Assembly: GCF_900188295.1 (NCBI RefSeq)
Contig: NZ_FZNM01000019.1
Location: forward strand, 1 to 54,780
Direction: 5' to 3'
Length of the DNA stretch: 54,780 bases
Source: Paracoccus sediminis
Lineage (GTDB): Bacteria; Pseudomonadota; Alphaproteobacteria; Rhodobacterales; Rhodobacteraceae
Shown here: positions 41,814-50,897 of the stretch, in pieces
Layout of the letters: every line of letters starts with the position of its first letter
Numbering within the stretch: the stretch's first letter is position 1
Notes under the pieces: model-generated
What the model was told of the DNA's origin: nothing
Database searches by the model: none
Seen by the model: only the letters and a program-made list of their open reading frames with translations
Made by a program: the position numbers and the translations under genes

Positions 41814-43186
41814 CAGAGCATTTCCAGATCGGCGTTCACCATGACCATGACGACCGCGCCCTGGTCCACGCTGATCGTTGTCGGAATGTCGATGTAGTCC
41901 TTGATAATTGAGCCGACCGTATCGCTGGCGTTGGTGCCGATGTTCTCGGCCGTGTTCACGGCAATGTCGTCGTCGCTGTCACTCTCGACGGCTGCGGCCA
42001 GGACGGCGGGCGCGGCACCGATGATCGACACCGCCGCCGCCGCCGCAAAGCGGGACAGGGTGCGGTTGTTGACCCGGCCCGTCACGCCCGAGCGGCCGAC
42101 GCGATCCGTGCCATAGGCGTCGAGTTCGACCGACTGGCCGTCCGGCGTGACCACCCGATCCCAAGCGACCATGATCCGTCGTTGGCCTTTTTCTATGGAC
42201 GAGCTGTAGCGCCCGAACAGGCGCGAGCCGCGCGGGATCAGGACATTCGCCATGTCCATCGACCACACGTCATAGCTGACCGTGGCAGCCACATTGCCTT
42301 CGAGCTGGCTTGAGATCGCGTTCGCCAGCGTGGCCTCGATCAGCGTGCCCTGGACCACCGTGCGCGAGGGTTCCCCGATCACCTGGGCCTGCACCGCCTC
42401 TGTCCGGCCTGCCCGGCGGAAGCGGTCAGCGGCATCAAGGCGTTCATCCGTTCCGCTGGCGTTTCCTTCGCTATTCGATCCGCCGCCCCCTGCGCGATAG
42501 GCCACCATCGCGGACTGTGTTCGAGCCTGGAGCATGGCTTCTTCTTCGGCGCGGCGGGCTTCCAGTTCGGCCCGGCGCTGTTCGAGTGCAGCAAGGCGCT
42601 GCGCTTCCAGATCAGCCTGCATCTGTGTCTGGCCTGCAATCTGGTCGGCCATGTCGAGTTCCGTCTGGAGGCGCATATTGTCGCGGGTCAGTTCATCAAG
42701 CGTCTGGTCCTTGGCTGTCATGTCGTCGCGCAACTGCTGCATTTCCTGCCGCAGCGCATTGAGTTCAGCCGGTTCCGTCCCTGGTGCGGCCCTGGCCGCA
42801 TCAAGTTCCGCCCGCGCCGCGTCAAGTTCGGCCTTGGCCCGCGCCAACTCTGCCCGTGCCCTTTCCGCATCCGCCTGGGCTTGCGGGTCCGCGACCGTGC
42901 GGATTTCTGTTCGGGCCGCAACTGGTTCCGGCGCAGGCGCAGGATCGTTTTCCGTCAGCGTAAAGCCATCAAGGCCGGTGTCGTCCTGGAACTCGCGGAC
43001 CTCCGAAGTCTGCATGGGGGGCGGCGCTTCTGTCTGGGTTGGCTGCACCGTCGCCACATAGGCCCCACCGGCGAGGCCCGTGGCGAGCATCCCGGCCGGC
43101 AAGGCGAACCGCCGCCACCACGGCGCCGCCGCCACCGGCTTCTGCATCCGTTGCAGCCGCGCCTGAAGTTGATCGTCGTCGGCCAT
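41813..43186 (-). CDS. virB10: VirB10 core-complex protein
   Basis: The 457-residue protein has a cytoplasmic N-terminus and one membrane segment (RFALPAGMLATGLAGGAYVA, about 25-45). A proline-rich start is followed by a very long Ala/Glu/Arg coiled region (about 95-240) with repeated AELDAARAELDAARA units. The C-terminal VirB10 domain (about 265-457) has VVQGTLIEATLANAISSQLE, LIPRGSRLFGRYSS and QRRIMVAWDRVVTPDG. It spans both membranes in the T4SS core with VirB7 and VirB9. The coiled part replaces the usual proline-rich stalk. Overlaps virB9 and virB11. Confidence 0.93.
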   Translation of the reverse strand: MADDDQLQARLQRMQKPVAAAPWWRRFALPAGMLATGLAGGAYVATVQPTQTEAPPPMQTSEVREFQDDTGLDGFTLTENDPAPAPEPVAARTEIRTVADPQAQADAERARAELARAKAELDAARAELDAARAAPGTEPAELNALRQEMQQLRDDMTAKDQTLDELTRDNMRLQTELDMADQIAGQTQMQADLEAQRLAALEQRRAELEARRAEEEAMLQARTQSAMVAYRAGGGGSNSEGNASGTDERLDAADRFRRAGRTEAVQAQVIGEPSRTVVQGTLIEATLANAISSQLEGNVAATVSYDVWSMDMANVLIPRGSRLFGRYSSSIEKGQRRIMVAWDRVVTPDGQSVELDAYGTDRVGRSGVTGRVNNRTLSRFAAAAAVSIIGAAPAVLAAAVESDSDDDIAVNTAENIGTNASDTVGSIIKDYIDIPTTISVDQGAVVMVMVNADLEML

Positions 43187-43911
43187 CAGCGTGCCCTCCG
43201 CCCTTTGCCGGGCTTTGTGCCTTCGATGCAGACATACTCATCGCCGTAGCGCAGCACCCACCGTTCCGAGCGTGCGCCCACGGTGATGATCGTCCCGTTC
43301 ACGCTGCTGTTGACGCTGGTTTCCCGTCCCTTGGCATCGGCCCGGAAGATCGAGGGGATCGGGGCGCCGGGTGGGATCTGGAACAGCGTTCGCTTACCAT
43401 CGTCGGAAATCCCGACCGGCGTGAACTCCGCCGCGCCCGTGCGGTTGAGGACGCGATAGGTCATGGGAACTTCCGCCGGGATCGACGCCGAGGCCGCGCG
43501 CGAGCGCGAGCCGCCGCTGCCCGGCACGGTGAACTTCACCGACCAGTTGGGTGTGACAGACGAGGACTCGACCACGTTGATGAAGTAGAACCGACGGTTG
43601 GTTTCGACCGTCAGGTTGGTGCTGACACCATCGAGAACCGGCTTAACGGTAAAGACGTTCGAGCCTTCGAGCTTGTCCACCTGGAAGGCTTCGCTGTCGC
43701 CAATGGCGATCGAGCGGATCGTCTCGCCGTCGCCCAACTCGACAAGGGTGACGTTGCGTACCCGCGTATGGATCGTATAAACCTGCCCCTCCTGGAAGGT
43801 GGCATAGGTCAGCCGGCTGTCATTGCCGCCCGCGCGCGGGCGCGCTTCCGCCAGGGCCGCGGCCGGGACGGTGAGCGCGATCAGCGCCGCAATCGTGGTC
43901 AGACGGATCAT
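43186..43911 (-). CDS. virB9: VirB9 core-complex protein
   Basis: The 241-residue protein has signal peptide TTIAALIALTVPAAALAEA. The beta-sandwich domain of VirB9/CagX follows: DSRLTYATFQEGQVYTIHTR, VTLVELGDGETIRSIAIGDS, and C-terminal VMTYRVLN-like PMTYRVLNRTG with DDGKRTLFQIP and VLRYGDEYVCIEG. It forms the outer-membrane core with VirB7 and VirB10. Its start shares ATGA with the virB8 stop, and its stop shares bases with the virB10 start. Length is slightly below the family average. Confidence 0.93.
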   Translation of the reverse strand: MIRLTTIAALIALTVPAAALAEARPRAGGNDSRLTYATFQEGQVYTIHTRVRNVTLVELGDGETIRSIAIGDSEAFQVDKLEGSNVFTVKPVLDGVSTNLTVETNRRFYFINVVESSSVTPNWSVKFTVPGSGGSRSRAASASIPAEVPMTYRVLNRTGAAEFTPVGISDDGKRTLFQIPPGAPIPSIFRADAKGRETSVNSSVNGTIITVGARSERWVLRYGDEYVCIEGTKPGKGRRAR

Positions 43912-44594
43912 TGCTGGCCCTCCATGTTCTGCGCTTCAAGGCTTTCAGCGGTCACGCGGTAGTCGGTGACGGTAAAGCCAAAGGGATTTTCCCACACGAG
44001 TTGCACCGCGCTCGCGGTCGTGGGCTGAAACTCATAGGTGATCGTGGCGTAGAACTTGCCGATCCGGTCCGGCTCGCCCGCCTTCTTGAGCCGCTTGGTG
44101 AAGCGGACCTGCGCCGTCTTGGATGCAACCGGGGTGATCGAGAGAATATCCACGATCACCTTGCCGCTCGCGCCATAGATGAGCGGCGGATAGTTGGGGT
44201 TTGCCTTGTCCCATTGTGCCTTGAGCGTCGCCTGCATCCGGGGTGCCGACATGCGATACACTTGGAGGATTCGTGCCTCGTTGTCCGCTTCGTCATAGGT
44301 TTCGCGGTTCTTGACGTAGTTGTAGAGCAGCGATTGCTCGACCGCCGCACCTTGCTCCACCCCCGCCGCCTCGACACGCACGGCGCGTTCGGCAATCCCG
44401 GTGTCCTTGTCCACGATGGTCACAAACGCCTGCGTTTCCTTGAGAGGCAGCGTCAGTCCAGCCACGGCGACGCCTCCCAGGCCTGCCAGAACACCGCCGA
44501 TGGCGACCATCCAGGCCAGCCGCTCGCGACGGCGGACCCCGAAGATCAGTTCGTTTTCCAGAATCGTCCTGCTGTCAGACTCGCGGTCCGCCAT
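43908..44594 (-). CDS. virB8: VirB8 inner-membrane scaffold protein
   Basis: The ATG at 44594, five bases after GGAGG, gives 228 residues. A GTG four codons upstream lies inside the ribosome site and was rejected. A single membrane segment (AWMVAIGGVLAGLGGVAVAG, about 27-47) is followed by the periplasmic NTF2-like domain: FVTIVDKDTG, LYNYVKNRETYDEADNEARI and RFTKRLKKAGEPDRIGKFYA. It is a nucleation factor of the T4SS. It reads into virB9 with overlapping stop and start. Confidence 0.93.
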   Translation of the reverse strand: MADRESDSRTILENELIFGVRRRERLAWMVAIGGVLAGLGGVAVAGLTLPLKETQAFVTIVDKDTGIAERAVRVEAAGVEQGAAVEQSLLYNYVKNRETYDEADNEARILQVYRMSAPRMQATLKAQWDKANPNYPPLIYGASGKVIVDILSITPVASKTAQVRFTKRLKKAGEPDRIGKFYATITYEFQPTTASAVQLVWENPFGFTVTDYRVTAESLEAQNMEGQQ

Positions 44595-44627
44595 CGCATC
44601 CTCCACGTTTCGATAGGGTCAGGCGCG

Positions 44628-45626
44628 CTACTTGCGCTTGCCCTGCATAATTTCGATGCCCTGCATTTTCCTGCGCCATTCGGCGCCTTTTTCCGCCCAC
44701 TCGCGGTCGCGGGCGCGAGCCGCCATCGCTGGGGTCTTGCCGGTGCGAGCGCCCGAAGCAGCGGCTTCGGCACGCGGAGCGACATACCGGCCGAGCATCT
44801 TTCCGGGTGTTGCCACCGCGCGGAGCGCCTCGGGGGCAAAGTTGGCGAGCTGAAAGCTGCCGGTGATGTGCGAAGCCGCAGTCGGGATCGCCAGAAGGGC
44901 GAAGATGCCGACGAAAGCAACAACCAGGAAACCGACGATCATGGCGGCTGTTTCCACATCGGCTTGCGGTCTGAATTGTGCGTCAGCCATCGACACCACC
45001 GCACCGATCACCGCTGCCGCTGCCACGGGATAGAGCAGGTAACCCACGAAGGCGGTCAGCCACGCCTCGAACAATGTCTTGGTCCGCTCGAAGATCGTGG
45101 CAATCATCGCGAGCGGCGCCACGCCGAGCAGGAACGCAATCATGATCTTGGAGAAGCCGACGATCAGGACATAGGCCGCCATCAGGATCGACAGGACGAT
45201 GAACAGGAGCGCCGAAATGACCCCCCGCGCAATCGAACTGACTGCGCTGGCGACCCCATCCGACACATCGGACATCTGTACCGCAAACTTGTCCATCGCA
45301 GCTTCCGGCGTCGGCACGTCACCCTGGAAGAAGCTCAAGGCGAGGCTGCCCATACCCGATGACAAGGCATCATAAATCGTGCCGAAGTTGGCCCAAGATC
45401 GGGCAAAGATGAACACCAGCACGATCCGCGAGACGAGCTGCCAGGCATCGCGCATGGACATGCGGCTCACGCCAAGCGCCATCTGCACCCCGATCAGCAC
45501 GATGAGCAGCGTGGTCACGATAGTCAGCATCGGATCAAGCGCATTGGCCGTGGAGGTGAAATACTTCTCGCCCACGTTCAAAACGGCTTTATCAAGAGTT
45601 CCAATGATGTTCTCGACTAAAGCCAT
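44628..45626 (-). CDS. virB6: VirB6/TrbL-type polytopic membrane protein
   Basis: The 332-residue protein has about six hydrophobic segments, among them MLTIVTTLLIVLIGVQMALG, ISALLFIVLSILMAAYVLIV, KIMIAFLLGVAPLAMIATIF, WLTAFVGYLLYPVAAAAVIG and AAMIVGFLVVAFVGIFALLA. A basic cytoplasmic tail follows. The central conserved region with the GVAPLAM tryptophan-turn is typical of VirB6. It forms part of the inner-membrane channel. Its ATG overlaps the stop of the upstream small secreted protein gene (TAATG). Confidence 0.9.
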   Translation of the reverse strand: MALVENIIGTLDKAVLNVGEKYFTSTANALDPMLTIVTTLLIVLIGVQMALGVSRMSMRDAWQLVSRIVLVFIFARSWANFGTIYDALSSGMGSLALSFFQGDVPTPEAAMDKFAVQMSDVSDGVASAVSSIARGVISALLFIVLSILMAAYVLIVGFSKIMIAFLLGVAPLAMIATIFERTKTLFEAWLTAFVGYLLYPVAAAAVIGAVVSMADAQFRPQADVETAAMIVGFLVVAFVGIFALLAIPTAASHITGSFQLANFAPEALRAVATPGKMLGRYVAPRAEAAASGARTGKTPAMAARARDREWAEKGAEWRRKMQGIEIMQGKRK

Positions 45627-46207
45627 TAGTATTCACCACACATGGCAGTGACGATTTTCAATTGTCGGTCATATTCGTTGTAGAGGTCGCTTGTGTGCTT
45701 AGGTTCAAGAACCTCGACTGCGAACCTGTCGCGCAGCCGATCCTCGAACATGGTAACCGCCTCATGAGGAATGACCTTGCCAGCACAGGTGCAGTCCTTG
45801 GTCGCAATGACGTTCGTGACCGACAAATAGCCAGATATATCCCGGTAGGCTCGATCTCCAGGATCACCATGACGTCGGAGGTTCGCCTGCATTTCCGGGG
45901 TCTTTTCGCAGGTCCGATAAGGCTGGTTGTCGTTCGCGCTCGGCACCCGCTCGATGCCGGACACGTCCACATCGGGGCCAAGGTCGAGGTTCAGATAATC
46001 TTCCTCCGCCTGCCGCTCGGCCTTGCTCATCCCCGCCTGCATTTCCAGCAGCTCCTTGAGTTCAGGCTCGGGCGCATCGATGCTGCCAAAGAAGCTGTCT
46101 TGCTCCTGGGCGGGCACCGCGCCGCCGTCTGGAGGCATCATCTGCGCCATCGCCAGCGTGCCCACCGCCAGGATCACCAGTCCGCCTGCGAGAACCGTCC
46201 GCTTCAT
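45626..46207 (-). CDS. Secreted T4SS-associated protein of unknown function
   Basis: The second ATG (46207) is seven bases after GGAGG and gives 193 residues; the first (46213) touches the ribosome site. The signal peptide is KRTVLAGGLVILAVGTLAMA. An acidic, Met/Glu-rich section follows, then CEKTPEMQANLRRHGDPGDR with CTCAGKVIPHEAVTMFEDRL and a last Cys near the end (five Cys overall). It is probably a periplasmic factor of this T4SS subtype. It lies between virB5 and virB6, where such lineage-specific genes occur. Confidence 0.75.
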   Translation of the reverse strand: MKRTVLAGGLVILAVGTLAMAQMMPPDGGAVPAQEQDSFFGSIDAPEPELKELLEMQAGMSKAERQAEEDYLNLDLGPDVDVSGIERVPSANDNQPYRTCEKTPEMQANLRRHGDPGDRAYRDISGYLSVTNVIATKDCTCAGKVIPHEAVTMFEDRLRDRFAVEVLEPKHTSDLYNEYDRQLKIVTAMCGEY

Positions 46208-46209
46208 GC

Positions 46210-47001
46210 TCATTCCTCCAGCCTCATCCGCAGGTATTTTTCCTCGTCTGCGGCGGTCGCGGCGTCCATGACGCCCATGTTGCCCTGACCGACCGTCTGG
46301 ATCGCTTCCATAGACCACACATTGGCGAGCGCGATGCCAAGCTCGGCTGTGACCCGCGTGTTGAGGTCGATCGCTTCCTTCAACCCGCCCGTGTCGGGGA
46401 TCTTCTGCACGAGGCCGTCGAGCCGGGTCAGGCTGTCCTTGGCCGCTTCCGACGAGCTTTCCGCCGCCACGCTCATAAAGGCGTTGACGTTGGCCGACTG
46501 GCCGATGCGCGAAGCGGTCTGATCCTCGCTTTGCGCCAGCGTGTCCACGCGATCCCGCGACAGGCCCGATTTCCCGAACGTGCTGTCCACATGGCCGGTG
46601 ACGGTTCCGCCGCCCCGGAAGGCATCGCCCGAGGCCAGAACCCGGCCCCAATCGCCGGACCGCGCCGCCTCGACCGAGGTGGTCAGGTCCGCAAAATCGG
46701 GCAGAATGTCTTGTAGAAAGCTGTCGGGATCGACGCCCAGGTCCGCCAGCGTCAGCCCGTTGCGCAACGCGTCGATCTGGTTTTGCAGCAGCAGGATCTG
46801 TTCCAGTAGTTGCCGGGTTTGCTCATCGAGCTTCACGTTCTGCGCGATCTGCTCCTTGAGTTGCAGCTTCGCCTCGACAAGCTGATCTGTCAGCTTTGCC
46901 AAGCTAGTCACGTCGATGGTCGGCACGCCTTGGCCGCCCGCAGGCACCGCGAGGGCGCAGGCAACGGCGCCGATGGCCAGGACTTTCGTTGTCAGCTTCA
47001 T
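46210..47001 (-). CDS. virB5: VirB5-like minor pilin / periplasmic protein
   Basis: The 263-residue protein has signal peptide TTKVLAIGAVACALAVPAGG. A long coiled helix follows (LTDQLVEAKLQLKEQIAQNV, QTRQLLEQILLLQNQIDALR), then a second helical half with DLTTSVEAARSGDWGRVLAS and RIGQSANVNAFMSVAAESSS. The end has EKYLRMRLEE, a motif also found at the end of the transglycosylase fusion encoded just upstream. VirB5 proteins sit at the pilus tip. The gene overlaps its upstream neighbour (start 47001, neighbour stop 46998). Confidence 0.85.
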   Translation of the reverse strand: MKLTTKVLAIGAVACALAVPAGGQGVPTIDVTSLAKLTDQLVEAKLQLKEQIAQNVKLDEQTRQLLEQILLLQNQIDALRNGLTLADLGVDPDSFLQDILPDFADLTTSVEAARSGDWGRVLASGDAFRGGGTVTGHVDSTFGKSGLSRDRVDTLAQSEDQTASRIGQSANVNAFMSVAAESSSEAAKDSLTRLDGLVQKIPDTGGLKEAIDLNTRVTAELGIALANVWSMEAIQTVGQGNMGVMDAATAADEEKYLRMRLEE

Positions 47002-48155
47002 CCGTCCAACCTCACTCGCAGGTATTTTTCATCTCGCGCATAGGCTTCCAGAAGTAGCGCATACCGCACCGCCTCAACCTTGCGCTGCACCGCTTGCAGC
47101 CGCGCCAGGATCACCGCCATGCGCGCCACTTCCGCCCGCGTGTAGGTGTTCAGGTCCATTGCGGTTTTCACCGACCCGGTGTTCTCGACTTGCAGCAGGA
47201 TTTGCCGCAGCCGGGTCATGGAACCGTGCATCGTGTTCATGCTGACGGCCGCGTAGCCCATGGCCGCGTCCGACAGGTTCGAGGCTTCCGCAATCACCAT
47301 GTCGCGCGGATCAAGCGTGCCGACCGCCTCCGCGTTGCCGTCCATCCGGGCCGCGTAGCGGTTGTAGTAGCCCGTGATCTTCACGATATAATTCTGCGTT
47401 TCCTTGTAGGGCGGAATGCCGTTGTATTTCTGGACCGCGCCTGGCCCGGCGTTGTAGGCGGCGAGCGCCAGCGGCATCGAACCGAACATCCCCAGGCCCT
47501 TCAGGAGATAGCGAGCGCCGCCGTCGAGCTGCATCCGAGGGTTCTGGCGGCTGCCATTGTCAGGGATGCCAAGCTCCGTGAAGGTGCCGGGCATGATCTG
47601 CGTCAGGCCGAACGCGCCGACATGGCTTGTCGCCCCGATGGAGAAGTTCGACTCCTGCTTGACAAGCGCCTGTAGCCAGCAGCGGAACTCGACCGCGTTG
47701 ATGCTCGCCTTTTCCAGGGCAGGGTGCCCTGCATATTTCTTTGCGGTGTCAGAGATCATCTGTTCGATCGTGACCGGCGCATCCCCCATGATCCGTTCGG
47801 CATAGGGGTTGCTGTCCTCGATAGCATAGATTTCCGCAGCACCTATAAACGCACCGCCCCCGCCCGAAACGCCCGCACCTTCGAGATCGGGCACGAATTG
47901 CGAGGTTTCGGTGAGCAGGTCCAGCGTTTCCTGCGCCGCCGCCAGTTGTTCGGTGCGGGCCTCGACCTGGCGGAGCCGTTCCTCGTTCCTGGCCTGCGCT
48001 TCCTTGGTTTTGGCAGCTTCTTCACGCAACCCGAGGACTTCAAGCGCGATCCGCTTGAAGTCGCCAATCGGCACGCCCTGCCCGGCGACCCCGGCCGGGA
48101 TCGCCGCCGCGCCGATCAGCGCCAGAGCCAGAACGGATTTGCGGCCCCGCACCAT
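46998..48155 (-). CDS. Lytic transglycosylase fused to a VirB5-like tail
   Basis: About 385 residues. Signal peptide (SVLALALIGAAAIPAGVAG), a coiled segment (about 35-85), then a transglycosylase domain (about 140-270) with catalytic Glu in LVKQESNFSIGATS. GAFGLTQIMPGTFTELGI and [17 protein letters not shown] complete it. The last 110 residues are helical and end in DEKYLRVRLDG, matching the end of the VirB5-like protein encoded next. The front coiled part also resembles VirB5 (REEAAKTKEAQARNEERLRQ), so a transglycosylase seems inserted into a VirB5-type protein. GTG 48158 or ATG 48155 are possible starts; AGGAGG lies directly upstream. Confidence 0.85.
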   Translation of the reverse strand: MVRGRKSVLALALIGAAAIPAGVAGQGVPIGDFKRIALEVLGLREEAAKTKEAQARNEERLRQVEARTEQLAAAQETLDLLTETSQFVPDLEGAGVSGGGGAFIGAAEIYAIEDSNPYAERIMGDAPVTIEQMISDTAKKYAGHPALEKASINAVEFRCWLQALVKQESNFSIGATSHVGAFGLTQIMPGTFTELGIPDNGSRQNPRMQLDGGARYLLKGLGMFGSMPLALAAYNAGPGAVQKYNGIPPYKETQNYIVKITGYYNRYAARMDGNAEAVGTLDPRDMVIAEASNLSDAAMGYAAVSMNTMHGSMTRLRQILLQVENTGSVKTAMDLNTYTRAEVARMAVILARLQAVQRKVEAVRYALLLEAYARDEKYLRVRLDG

Positions 48156-48162
48156 CACCTCC

Positions 48163-48288
48163 TTACCGGCAGTTGGCCGAGGCGACGAAAGCCATGCTTG
48201 ACCAGCAGTTGGTCTTGCGGATCGGCTGTTCGGCGCAGCCCGTGAGCGATGCGGCCAGAGCCGCGAGGATCAGAACCCTACGCATCAT
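48163..48288 (-). CDS. virB7: VirB7-like lipoprotein
   Basis: A 41-residue gene with GGAGG upstream starts inside the end of virB4 (virB4 stop TAG at 48278-48280). It encodes MMRRVLILAALAASLTGCAE, where LTGC is the lipobox, then a 22-residue mature part with two more Cys (TNCWSSMAFVASANCR). VirB7 lipoproteins anchor VirB9 to the outer membrane. Position between virB4 and the virB5 genes and the size fit. A second ATG at 48285 is equally possible. Confidence 0.85.
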   Translation of the reverse strand: MMRRVLILAALAASLTGCAEQPIRKTNCWSSMAFVASANCR

Positions 48289-50629
48289 CAGTCCTCCAGA
48301 AATGTTTGCGGCTGGCATAGTCCGGCCCGAAGGCCCGGATGCCAGCTTCGCCGCCCCCGAGCGCCGTCAGCAGGGGGCCGAGCGGCGAAAGATCGACGTT
48401 CAGGATCGTGGAGCCGTCATGGCTGCGCAGAAGCGCCTGGCGCTGCGCAGTCCGCCCGGTCAGGACGAAGTGCAGCTCGTTATCCGTGAGGCCGAAGCCC
48501 TCGTAGTCGGGCACATCGGCGGCGCGGTTCGGAAAGATCACCTGGTTCGGCATCCCCTGGATGATCGAGCCGGATCGGCTTTCCCTGATCTGCGACGGGA
48601 ACTGCGTTAGCAGCGCCACCACCACATTCAGCTTGCGCACCGTCACCAGCCACTTCGGCAACCAGCGGGCAAAGAACTCGTCGTCAAAGACCGTCGAAGC
48701 CTCATCAATAACCAGAATAGTCGGACGCTTTTCCTCGAACAGCAGCTCCAGGCGGCGGAAAATGTAGGATAGCACCGCCGTTCGCTCCGTCGCCATCGAC
48801 AGGATTTCCGTGAGATCAATGCCGGTCACGTTCGCGGACAGGTCGATCACCGGCTGATCGGCTTCCCCGAACACCCAATTATAGCGACCCTCCGGTCCCC
48901 ATTCCGCGAGCTTCATGGCAAGGGCGCGGTTGTCGCCCACGTCCCCAATCAGATCCCCGAAATGTGCGAATGTCCGCAGCTCATCGGGGGCCTGCCCATT
49001 CTGGCGCACCGCGCTTTTCAGGGCCTCGGCTTGGTGCGGCGACAGCTTGTCCTCGCCGCGTTCTACCAGCCGCGCGAGCCAGTCCATCTGCCACGCCTCG
49101 CCGCGCGGACCACGCTCGGTCAGGAGCGGATTGAGGCCGGTCGGTTGGCCCGCGCGGATCGCCGTGTAGCGGCCCCCCATTGCAGTGATCGCCATGCGCA
49201 GCGCCTGATCCTTGTCGAACAGGATCACGCGCGCACCCGCGCGCTGCGATTGCGCCGCGAGGAAAGCCACTGTCGAGGATTTGCCGCCGCCGGACGGCCC
49301 CAGAAACAGCGTGTGCCCAATTGTGGGTTCGGCGTTCGGATCGCCCGGCGCGTGGAAGCTGAACCGGTGCGCTGCCCCCGTCACCGTCTGGAACACTGTG
49401 ATCGGCGTCCGCCAGGGCAGTTCATCTGCCACGGCCCCGGCCTTCGTCATGTGGAACGAGGCCATGTCGGCAAAATTGATCGACTTGGTAAGGGGGTTCC
49501 AGATCTGGTAGTCCTGGTTGCCCGGATGCGTGGCAAAATAGGTTGCAGCCAGCGTGTCGTCGCAGCGCACGAGCTTGACCTTGGCCTGCTCCGCCACGCT
49601 GCGGACCTGCGACACCCGTTCTTCAAGCGCGGCCTCGTTGTCCGCAAACACCGTGATTGTCAGTTGATGCTCGCCAAAACCGCAACGGCCGGACTCCACA
49701 TCATCATAGGTCTGGCGCAAGTCGTCCGCGATGGAGCCGACCAGATCGCCCGCCGCCTCCATCTGCTGGATGCGGCGCTTCGCCAACTCGCTCACCTTCG
49801 TCATGGAAACAGGCGTGTAGGCGTGCGAGATCACCGTGTCGGTGCCGGTATCGAGCGCATCGAGCATCCCCGGCCAGGTCTGGTTGGCGTTGCGCCAGAC
49901 CGACAGGACGGCCGCAAAGCGGGGCACGTCAAAGCCGTCGCGGAACTCCGCCACCGACCCCTTGATATGCACCGAAAAAAGCGACACGTCCTCGGCAATC
50001 AGCGTGTGCAGCCCGCGATACTCGGGCCTGTAAAGGCCGGTGCTGATGGCGCTGTAGAATCCGAGCAGTGTTCCGTCGCTGATCCTGAGCCGCTTCGCCT
50101 TGACCCCAAGACTCGTTTCCAGGATTGAGACGACCTCGCGCAATTCGCTCAAGCGTTCGGCGGTATTGCGGTCCAGAAGCCGCTTCGCGGCCCTGGCGAA
50201 CAGCGGCACCTTGAGTGGCACCCGCTTGTTGCGCACCACTGTCAGCACCAGCATGAACTCCCGCAGGTTGCGGCCCGACAGGTGGCTGCGCCAGGCGGTT
50301 TCCACATCATGCGCGAAGCCATCGCCATAGATCGGCTTCAATCCGAAAGCGGCCGGACGCATCAGCCGGTGGACATAAAAGGTGAACCGATCATCGAGGC
50401 CGTCCATGATGGACGCGACGTTCTTTGCGAGATCGAGAATGTCTCGATCCGATGCCGTGATCCCGTCAAGGCCCTGGATCTCGAAGCTCATCATTAGCGC
50501 GTTGTCACGAGTGCGGACAGTGTGGTCGTCCACTTCGAGCGCATAGGGCATTTCCGCATAGAACTGCGTGGATTTCGGCACATGGGCCTGCGCCCGTTCG
50601 CTGATCGGGCCGATCTTTGCGTTAAACAT
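48278..50629 (-). CDS. virB4: VirB4 ATPase
   Basis: The 783-residue protein begins with a CagE/TrbE N-terminal domain (about 1-420) and has the ATPase core. Walker A is TLFLGPSGGGKSSTVAFLAA, with a Walker B-type segment RPTILVIDEASTVFDDEFFA and VTVRKLNVVVALLTQFPSQI with RESRSGSIIQGMPNQVIFPN. VirB4 drives channel assembly and substrate transfer. The start overlaps virB3 by eight bases, so they are translationally coupled. Length is normal. Confidence 0.96.
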   Translation of the reverse strand: MFNAKIGPISERAQAHVPKSTQFYAEMPYALEVDDHTVRTRDNALMMSFEIQGLDGITASDRDILDLAKNVASIMDGLDDRFTFYVHRLMRPAAFGLKPIYGDGFAHDVETAWRSHLSGRNLREFMLVLTVVRNKRVPLKVPLFARAAKRLLDRNTAERLSELREVVSILETSLGVKAKRLRISDGTLLGFYSAISTGLYRPEYRGLHTLIAEDVSLFSVHIKGSVAEFRDGFDVPRFAAVLSVWRNANQTWPGMLDALDTGTDTVISHAYTPVSMTKVSELAKRRIQQMEAAGDLVGSIADDLRQTYDDVESGRCGFGEHQLTITVFADNEAALEERVSQVRSVAEQAKVKLVRCDDTLAATYFATHPGNQDYQIWNPLTKSINFADMASFHMTKAGAVADELPWRTPITVFQTVTGAAHRFSFHAPGDPNAEPTIGHTLFLGPSGGGKSSTVAFLAAQSQRAGARVILFDKDQALRMAITAMGGRYTAIRAGQPTGLNPLLTERGPRGEAWQMDWLARLVERGEDKLSPHQAEALKSAVRQNGQAPDELRTFAHFGDLIGDVGDNRALAMKLAEWGPEGRYNWVFGEADQPVIDLSANVTGIDLTEILSMATERTAVLSYIFRRLELLFEEKRPTILVIDEASTVFDDEFFARWLPKWLVTVRKLNVVVALLTQFPSQIRESRSGSIIQGMPNQVIFPNRAADVPDYEGFGLTDNELHFVLTGRTAQRQALLRSHDGSTILNVDLSPLGPLLTALGGGEAGIRAFGPDYASRKHFWRTDDA

Positions 50630-50897
50630 AATGGCGGCCCGCCTTCCGCTTCTTGCGTGACAGCGCCGGCGGGGTCTTGTTCAGAACCACCGCAACTGCC
50701 TTGTGGCCGTTCGGATTGACCGCGACGATGGCGCGGGCAACCCCATACCAGAGCGGCCCTGTGACCAGCCACGCAATCGCCTTGATCCAGATGAACGGCA
50801 GCATAGTGAGCGCGCCCACTGCCATCATGTAGGGCATCGGCAGGCCAAGGAGCTTGGCCTGCCGAGAAAGCCCGAGAATGACGGCGTGCCGCTCCAT
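50622..50897 (-). CDS. virB3: VirB3
   Basis: The ATG at 50897 gives 91 residues, start MERHAVILGLSRQAKLLGLP. Two membrane segments (PYMMAVGALTMLPFIWIKAI and LVTGPLWYGVARAIVAV) and a basic tail follow, the standard short VirB3 layout. It overlaps virB4 by eight bases, and its ATG overlaps the virB2 stop. In many T4SS, VirB3 is fused to VirB4; here it is separate. Confidence 0.9.
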   Translation of the reverse strand: MERHAVILGLSRQAKLLGLPMPYMMAVGALTMLPFIWIKAIAWLVTGPLWYGVARAIVAVNPNGHKAVAVVLNKTPPALSRKKRKAGRHYV

